Below are positions 42,027 to 46,486 of a DNA stretch of 46,486 nt, piece after piece (within the stretch, counting starts at the first letter, position 1; every line of letters starts with the position of its first letter). The translations under genes and the position numbers were made by a program. The DNA lies in contig NZ_LJYG01000116.1 of the NCBI RefSeq assembly GCF_001440035.1, positions 263,253-309,738 on the forward strand, in the 5' to 3' direction. The stretch is from Bradyrhizobium manausense. GTDB lineage: Bacteria; Pseudomonadota; Alphaproteobacteria; Rhizobiales; Xanthobacteraceae. The notes beneath the pieces were generated by a model. It ran no database searches. It was not told the DNA's origin and was given only the letters and a program-made list of their open reading frames with translations.

Positions 42027-42833
42027 CTAAGCCCCCGCCTTGCAGGTGATCCCGCCGTCGACCACGAGCTCGATGCCTGTCACGTATCTCGATTCATCCG
42101 ACGCCAGGAACAGCGCGGCGTTCGCGACGTCCCACGCGTCACCCATGTGGCCCATCGGCACCTGGGCATCGCGGGCGCGCCACATCGCTTCGACGTCGCC
42201 CTTGGCGTAGCTGTTGGCGAGACCGGCCGAATGCTCCACCATCGGCGTCTTCATCAGGCCGGGCAGGATCGCGTTCACCCGCACATGATGCTTCGCGAAC
42301 TCGATCGCGGTGGTGCGCGTCATCTGGTTCATCGCCGCTTTCGACGTGCCGTAGGTGACGTAGGAGATGCCCATGTGGCGGATCGAGGCGATCGAGGAGA
42401 TGTTGATGATCGAGCCGCCGCCCTGCTTCACCATGACAGGAATGACATGCTTCATCGCGAAATAGGCGCTCTTGAGATTGACGCTGAAGACGCGGTCCCA
42501 GCTTTCTTCGGTGACCTCGACCACGCTGCCCATCTCGGCAATGCCGACATTGTTGTCGAGCACGTCGACGCGGCCATAGGCCTTCAGGCATGTGGCAACC
42601 ATCGCCTCGATCTCGTCAGGCCGCGAGACGTCGGCCGTGAACGCGGTCGCCTGGCCGCCTTCGCCGGTGATGATATTGGCAGTCTCCTCGGCGGCCGCGC
42701 CGTTGCGATCGACGCAAAACACCTGCGCACCCTCACGCGCAAAGGTCGCCGCGGTGGCCTTGCCGTTGCCCCAGCCCGGCCCGATCGAGCCGGCGCCCAC
42801 CACCATCGCAACCTTGCCCTTGAGCCGGTCCAT
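42027..42833 (-). CDS. SDR family oxidoreductase
   Basis: A 268-residue classical short-chain dehydrogenase. Seen: extended glycine loop GAGSIGPGWGNG (13-24; longer than the usual TGxxxGxG), DV at 68-69, NNVG (94-97), catalytic Ser at about 146, and Y161-x3-K165 in YGTSK, ending GIELVVDGGITCKAGA. The substrate is not predictable. The ATG at 42833 has GGGAGA upstream. No partner gene is evident; a secreted protein gene lies upstream on the same strand, 48 bases away. Confidence 0.93.
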   Translation of the reverse strand: MDRLKGKVAMVVGAGSIGPGWGNGKATAATFAREGAQVFCVDRNGAAAEETANIITGEGGQATAFTADVSRPDEIEAMVATCLKAYGRVDVLDNNVGIAEMGSVVEVTEESWDRVFSVNLKSAYFAMKHVIPVMVKQGGGSIINISSIASIRHMGISYVTYGTSKAAMNQMTRTTAIEFAKHHVRVNAILPGLMKTPMVEHSAGLANSYAKGDVEAMWRARDAQVPMGHMGDAWDVANAALFLASDESRYVTGIELVVDGGITCKAGA

Positions 42834-42881
42834 CGCGCGTTCTCCCGTGGTTGTTGTTCTTGTAGCGTCACTGGCAAGCCG

Positions 42882-43370
42882 TCACTGGAACGTCATGTCC
42901 AGGCACTTGGAGATGTCGGAGCCGAGGCCCGAGGAGATGGTGATGCAGCCGCGGATCTTCTGCGCCGTCATGTCGGCGGCCCAGATCGAATAGCCGCCGG
43001 GACCGAAGAACGAGTTGGTGTTCGGCGGCTCGGTCTCGGTCGCGTCGAAATCGTAGTGGCCGTCGGACTCGAAGATGCGCGGCCTCTTGGTGCAGCCGCC
43101 GTCGGTCTGGACGTTGATGACCTCCTTGTTGTCGCGGGTCAGCGCCAGCGAGACCTGGCAGCGGAAATATTCCGAGGTCCTGGTGTTGAAGAGATAGGTG
43201 TAGGACTTGCAGGTCGCGGTGTTGAGCTTGCCCGGGGCAAGGCCACGGCTGCACGAAATCCGCTGGTTGTGGCTGAGCTGGTAGTCATCGGCCCGTGCCG
43301 CCGGCGCCATCGCCGTCAGTGACATCAAGGCAATCCAGCAAACTTTTGCGACGTGACGCATTCGAATCAT
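42882..43370 (-). CDS. secreted hypothetical protein
   Basis: A 162-residue exported protein with a signal peptide (VCWIALMSLTAMAPAARA). Mature part begins DDYQLSHNQRISCSRGLAPG and has five cysteines, including QVSLALTRDNKEV and DGGCTKRP regions, then GPGGYSIWAADMTAQKIRGCI. A beta-rich fold stabilised by disulfides is likely. Start is ATG at 43370 (GGTGGGG upstream), with 43361 as an alternative. No known family. The region 43371-43554 between this and the divergent gene is promoter space. Confidence 0.75.
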   Translation of the reverse strand: MIRMRHVAKVCWIALMSLTAMAPAARADDYQLSHNQRISCSRGLAPGKLNTATCKSYTYLFNTRTSEYFRCQVSLALTRDNKEVINVQTDGGCTKRPRIFESDGHYDFDATETEPPNTNSFFGPGGYSIWAADMTAQKIRGCITISSGLGSDISKCLDMTFQ

Positions 43371-43554
43371 CCCCACCAATATCTTTGTCGTGTTGCGTTC
43401 TAGACTGAAAGCGGAACATAGTCGCGAGGGGACGAACGGAAAATCACAAACTGCTGGTCTAGACGTGATGCGCTGCGGCGTCTTCGCAGATTGACCCAGA
43501 GACATCGTTCGTGATTTGTTCAAAAGGGCACCCCGACAATGGGGAGGATGGATG

Positions 43555-43857
43555 ATGGCATTTTCAATCAAGACATTTGCAATCGCAGCCGTGCTGGGCG
43601 CGTTCGCCGCGCCCGCTCTCGCGCAAAACGCGGCGGCGCCGTGGGAGCTCAAGCCGGACACCGGCTATGCTTATGACAAGGACGGCAAGACGTTTTCCTA
43701 CAAGATGGGCACCAGCAATGCCGGCGAGCTGCTGAAGGGCGCCAAGAAAGTGCCGAAGGGCACGCTGTTCTTCATCGGCCAGAACGGCCAGCTCTATATG
43801 CGCAGCGGCCAATATCTGGAAGGCGACGGCAGGTTCAAGTTCGGGCCGGACCAGTAG
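43555..43857 (+). CDS. small secreted protein (100 aa)
   Basis: Signal peptide (FAIAAVLGAFAAPALAQ), then a compact mature domain PWELKPDTGYAYDKDGKTFSYK with YLEGDGRFKFGPDQ at the end. Aromatic and Gly/Lys-rich, no Cys, no catalytic motif. The ATG at 43555 has GGGGAGG upstream; 43552 is a second ATG. Followed by a CGTAGGGTG-type repeat. I recognise it only as a conserved exported protein of unknown function. Confidence 0.75.
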   Translation: MAFSIKTFAIAAVLGAFAAPALAQNAAAPWELKPDTGYAYDKDGKTFSYKMGTSNAGELLKGAKKVPKGTLFFIGQNGQLYMRSGQYLEGDGRFKFGPDQ

Positions 43858-43867
43858 GTCTAACTTT

Positions 43868-44004
43868 GTAGGGTGGGTCAGCCCCGTGATTGCGCGAAGC
43901 GCAATCACTCGGCGTAACCCACCACTGGCTCTATCAGCTGAGACAGAAGAGGTGGGTTACGCCGAGCAGATGCGCTTCTCGTATCTGCAGGGCTAACCAC
44001 CCTA
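43868..44004. repeat. palindromic repeat, GTAGGGTGG family (copy 2)
   Basis: Starts GTAGGGTGGGTCAGC and ends AACCACCCTAC, with an inner pair CGGCGTAACCCACC / GGTGGGTTACGCCG. It matches the termini of the copy at 30631-30719 and lies between two convergent genes. Confidence 0.8.
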
Positions 44005-44022
44005 CGGCAGCTCGCCACGGTC

Positions 44023-45237
44023 CTAAAACGCCGCCGCCAATTCCCTTGCGCCGGGCTTGCTGCTGTTCGAGTCCATCCGGTCATCCGTCACGGCGAGCAG
44101 CTTCGCCACCGTGTTGTGGCGGATCGCGACGGGATTGCGCTCGTAGCCGCTGCGCTGGAAGAAGTTCGAGGTCGGCACCTGCTCGCGCATCGCCTGCGGC
44201 ATCGTCACCATGTCGAGGCCGGTGCCGTCGCCGGTGAGGTTCATCATCTCGAGCTCGGCAGCCGTCAGCGGACGGGTGTAGCCCTTGGCGCGGGCGAACA
44301 GCACCGAGGTCAAGAGCTTGTGGGTTTGCAGCATCGGCCCGACGTCGATGTCCAGCACCATCGCATGCATGGCCCAGCCCTGCGCGGTGTCGCCGATCTT
44401 CTCGTGCTCCGACCAGGTGTCCGGCACCGACTTCGCATGCGCCACCATCTTCTTCAGAACGGCGAGCTTGTGCTCGAGCGCCTGGCGCGCCGGCCCCGAG
44501 GTGCGCGCCACCTTGTCGGCAAGCGCGCGGACGAACTCGTGGCCCTGCTCGGCCAGGAGCTCGACGCTGTTGGTGGTGAGCAGCTGGTTGTAGCCCATCG
44601 CGGTCGAGATCGCGCGCGTGCCGCCATGCTCGATGCCGGCCTGCACGTCGTAATTTCCGGTGCCGCCTGTCTCGAAGGAATAGACCCGCACCGCCTGCTC
44701 CCGCGTCAGCCCCGAGGCGAGTGCGTAGCGCGCATAGGCGCGCTTGAACTCGACCTCGCTCGTCGGCCGCTGCGGCGTGAATTGATAAAGATCCTGCGCG
44801 GCGCGCAGAAGATCGGATGCCACCGGCAACGGCTTGCGGGGCGGTCGCTCCGGCGTTTCCTCCGGCTCCGGGTTCACCGGCCGCTTCGGCCCGGTATAGA
44901 CAGGCGGCTGCTCCAGCACGTAATCGTCGAGCGTGATCTGCTGCCCGCTTCGCCGCTTGGCATTGCGGCCCTTGCGTTTCTCAGAGACCTGGCTCCAATA
45001 GGCAGCGGCCTCCTGGTCAAAGGCGCCCCTGATAGCCTGATATTCGGCGAGCTTGCGGCGATATTCGAGCACGGCCGGCGAGGCGCCGCCTTGCGCGAAA
45101 AACTGCGAGAGCAGCTGGGCGTTGGCATTGCTGACGGCAGGCGGCAGCGCGCCGAACTCCCCGCCACGCGCGGCGGGGACGAGCAGGACGAGCGCCACTG
45201 GAACCAGCGCCAGATGTGTTCGAATCGAATGATGCAT
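44023..45237 (-). CDS. exported protein with lysozyme-like (transglycosylase-type) motifs
   Basis: A 404-residue protein with a signal peptide (about 1-25). The N-terminal part is charged with a Pro-rich stretch (EPEETPERPPRKP, about 125-140). The C-terminal 240 residues contain VRVYSFETGGTGNYDVQAG and then RAISTAMGYNQLL. The spacing of a catalytic-type Glu in FETGG and the AMGYNQ element recalls lytic transglycosylases (ESGG and GLMQ motifs). I do not recognise the exact family, so peptidoglycan cleavage is an inference. A near-match CtrA box lies 36-50 bases upstream (45273-45287), which would suit a cell-cycle-controlled wall enzyme. Confidence 0.8.
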   Translation of the reverse strand: MHHSIRTHLALVPVALVLLVPAARGGEFGALPPAVSNANAQLLSQFFAQGGASPAVLEYRRKLAEYQAIRGAFDQEAAAYWSQVSEKRKGRNAKRRSGQQITLDDYVLEQPPVYTGPKRPVNPEPEETPERPPRKPLPVASDLLRAAQDLYQFTPQRPTSEVEFKRAYARYALASGLTREQAVRVYSFETGGTGNYDVQAGIEHGGTRAISTAMGYNQLLTTNSVELLAEQGHEFVRALADKVARTSGPARQALEHKLAVLKKMVAHAKSVPDTWSEHEKIGDTAQGWAMHAMVLDIDVGPMLQTHKLLTSVLFARAKGYTRPLTAAELEMMNLTGDGTGLDMVTMPQAMREQVPTSNFFQRSGYERNPVAIRHNTVAKLLAVTDDRMDSNSSKPGARELAAAF

Positions 45238-45272
45238 GCTGCCCTCTTAGCAGGCATCCGGTAACCGTCACG

Positions 45273-45287
45273 TTAACACGCCGTTTA
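45273..45287. promoter_or_regulatory. near-match CtrA box
   Basis: TTAA-CACGCCG-TTTA matches the CtrA pattern TTAA-N7-TTAA at seven of eight positions. It lies 36-50 bases before the start codon at 45237, in the gap between that gene and the Nudix gene. Confidence 0.3.
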
Positions 45288-45292
45288 CCATC

Positions 45293-45919
45293 TCATTTCC
45301 AGGCAAAAACCGGCTGTTCCAGGTCGGTAACGCGGGTCTGCCGCCCCGCCAGCACTTCGCGGAACTGGTAGATCAGCGCCGCGGTCGGCGCGTGGATCAG
45401 GCTCATCTGGTGGTGGAAGCGAATCACGCGGCCGCTGCTTTCGGGAATCACCGTGAAGTCGAAGGCATCGTCGCGCTCGATCGTGTCGAGCGCGATGCGA
45501 TGGACGGAGGCGACCTCGTCCGGGTTCGGGGTCATCGCAGCGCTGTTCGCAGCCCAGACCACAACGGGCGTGATCAGATAGCCGGAGCGCGTCGGGTAAT
45601 CGTCGAGCAGGCCGAGCACGGCATCGGGTGGAAGCTTGAGCGCGAGTTCCTCGTCGAGCTCGCGCAGCGCCGCCTCGACCGGCGTCTCGCCGGTATCGCA
45701 GCGACCACCCGGCAGCGCCCATTGACCGCGGTGCGAGCGCAAACTCGATGCGCGCCTCGTCAGTAGAAACGCCGTGTCGTCGCTGTCGTTGGATGCCGTC
45801 AGCGCCAGCACCACCGCGGCGCGCTTCAGCGCCGACGGTTCAGTCGCATCGGGCAGCCGCGCAAATGAAGCGCAGGCGGCTTCGATATTCCGTCTGGTGG
45901 CATCGTCGAAAGCTCTCAT
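45293..45919 (-). CDS. Nudix hydrolase, CoA pyrophosphatase type
   Basis: A 208-residue Nudix enzyme. Seen: the CoA-pyrophosphatase signature LLTRRASSLRSHRGQWALPGG directly followed by the Nudix box GRCDTGE...RELDEEL (about 72-92). It would hydrolyse CoA or acyl-CoA to 3',5'-ADP and phosphopantetheine, recycling or removing CoA. The ATG at 45919 starts MRAFDDATRR. It is divergent from the PaaI-type thioesterase gene, both acting on CoA compounds. No further operon partner is visible. Confidence 0.92.
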   Translation of the reverse strand: MRAFDDATRRNIEAACASFARLPDATEPSALKRAAVVLALTASNDSDDTAFLLTRRASSLRSHRGQWALPGGRCDTGETPVEAALRELDEELALKLPPDAVLGLLDDYPTRSGYLITPVVVWAANSAAMTPNPDEVASVHRIALDTIERDDAFDFTVIPESSGRVIRFHHQMSLIHAPTAALIYQFREVLAGRQTRVTDLEQPVFAWK

Positions 45920-45991
45920 GATGCTTGACTACACCAGGACCGCATCTGATGAAACGAGGAGAGATCAAGCGTTGCGAGGATGGATGAAGCG

Positions 45992-46417
45992 ATGACCAGC
46001 AAGGCCGCAGCAAAGCTCAAATCAGACGGCTGGACCATCCTGGAAACCACGGGCTTCATGCACCTCGTCGGCCCCTTGTGGGAGCGCAAGGTCGAGGGCC
46101 GATACGAATTCGCGCTCGCCACCGAAGACAAGCATCACAACCGTCGCGGCATGGTCCAGGGCGGCGTGATGATGACCTTCGCCGACCGCACCTGCGGCAT
46201 GACTGCCCGCTACGTCTCCGGCAAGGAGTACATGGCGACGGTTCAGCTCGACACCCATTTCGTCGAGGCCGGCCAGATCGGCGACATCCTGATCTCCCGC
46301 CCCCGCGTGGTGCGCTCGACGCGCAGCCTGATCTTCATGAGCACCGAGGTCACCGTCGACGACCGCTGCATCGTGATGGCCAATGGCGTGTTCAAGATCT
46401 TGAAGGGGCCGGCGTAG
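45992..46417 (+). CDS. PaaI-like hot-dog thioesterase
   Basis: About 141 residues of the 4HBT/PaaI family. Seen: GFMHLVGPLWERKVEGRYEF, HHNRRGMVQGGVMMTFADRTCG (family motif with HG-like turn and catalytic Asp), and ATVQLDTHFVEAGQIGDIL. It would hydrolyse acyl-CoA thioesters in the cytosol. Two in-frame ATGs exist: 45980 (MDEAMTSK) and 45992 (MTSK). I prefer 45992 because GAGG lies about 12 bases upstream, whereas it touches 45980 directly. Divergent from the Nudix CoA pyrophosphatase. Confidence 0.88.
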   Translation: MTSKAAAKLKSDGWTILETTGFMHLVGPLWERKVEGRYEFALATEDKHHNRRGMVQGGVMMTFADRTCGMTARYVSGKEYMATVQLDTHFVEAGQIGDILISRPRVVRSTRSLIFMSTEVTVDDRCIVMANGVFKILKGPA

Positions 46418-46460
46418 GCCGCGATCAGGGCCAGCGCTGCAATCGGCGCCCTCCGCTGTC

Positions 46461-46483
46461 GTCGCCCGGCTTGACCGGGCGAC
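46461..46483. repeat. GC-rich hairpin at the window end
   Basis: GTCGCCCGG-CTTGA-CCGGGCGAC is a perfect 9-bp inverted repeat with a five-base loop, 44 bases after the thioesterase stop. It resembles the start of another intergenic repeat family and is cut by the window end. Confidence 0.6.
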
Positions 46484-46486
46484 CCA

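Overview
The window is GC-rich chromosomal DNA of an alphaproteobacterium. Gene content and regulatory sites point to Bradyrhizobium or a very close relative: a sigma-32 gene behind a ROSE-type RNA thermometer, a TrcR-like (DUF1013) cell-cycle regulator, an NdvA-type glucan exporter, a perfect FixK/FNR box in front of an OmpW-like porin gene, CtrA-type boxes, many short secreted Gly/Tyr/Pro-rich proteins, and several families of intergenic palindromic repeats. I identified the organism only from these features. No tRNA, rRNA, CRISPR array, insertion sequence or prophage was seen.

Layout. 1-1.7 kb: rpoH-like sigma factor (minus) preceded by a 39-codon leader ORF and a ROSE hairpin, then a small secreted protein. 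1.9-6.6 kb: a molybdenum-flavoured patch holding modD, a broken modA start, an SDR dehydrogenase, a YqeB-like (EF2563 family) protein overlapping a Bfd-like 2Fe-2S protein, and a DUF6314 protein. 6.7-12.7 kb: a 903-residue membrane-anchored DUF2235 hydrolase, a 34-bp tandem duplication, and a NarL/NarX-like response regulator and histidine kinase overlapping by 4 bp. 12.8-15.6 kb: small exported or low-complexity proteins. 15.7-20.5 kb: two nitronate-monooxygenase-like flavoproteins, an acyl-CoA synthetase and a TesB-like thioesterase, probably acyl-CoA or xenobiotic catabolism. 20.7-24.3 kb: aspartase, a secreted protein, a YqaA-like membrane protein, a HisE-like pyrophosphohydrolase and a secreted Tyr-rich protein with a strong terminator.

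24.5-30.6 kb (plus): cell-envelope and lipid genes, namely glucan exporter ndvA, a D,D-carboxypeptidase, fadD and a peroxiredoxin. 30.8-33.3 kb (minus): ispH-thrB-rnhA, a compact operon, divergent from trcR. 34.3-40.3 kb: a small conserved ORF, OmpW-like porin, lipoprotein, propionyl-CoA synthetase, and two adjacent TPR proteins ending in LprI-like domains. 40.4-46.4 kb: Na+/H+ antiporter, SDR, secreted proteins, a protein with lysozyme-like motifs, a Nudix CoA pyrophosphatase and a PaaI-type thioesterase.

The most interesting element is at the left end. The ROSE-like hairpin hides the ribosome-binding site of a 39-codon ORF rather than that of rpoH, and the stop codon of that ORF abuts the rpoH Shine-Dalgarno sequence. 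This suggests heat control of sigma-32 by translational coupling. Start codons were chosen from visible Shine-Dalgarno sequences and family alignment remembered by eye. No database search was possible.
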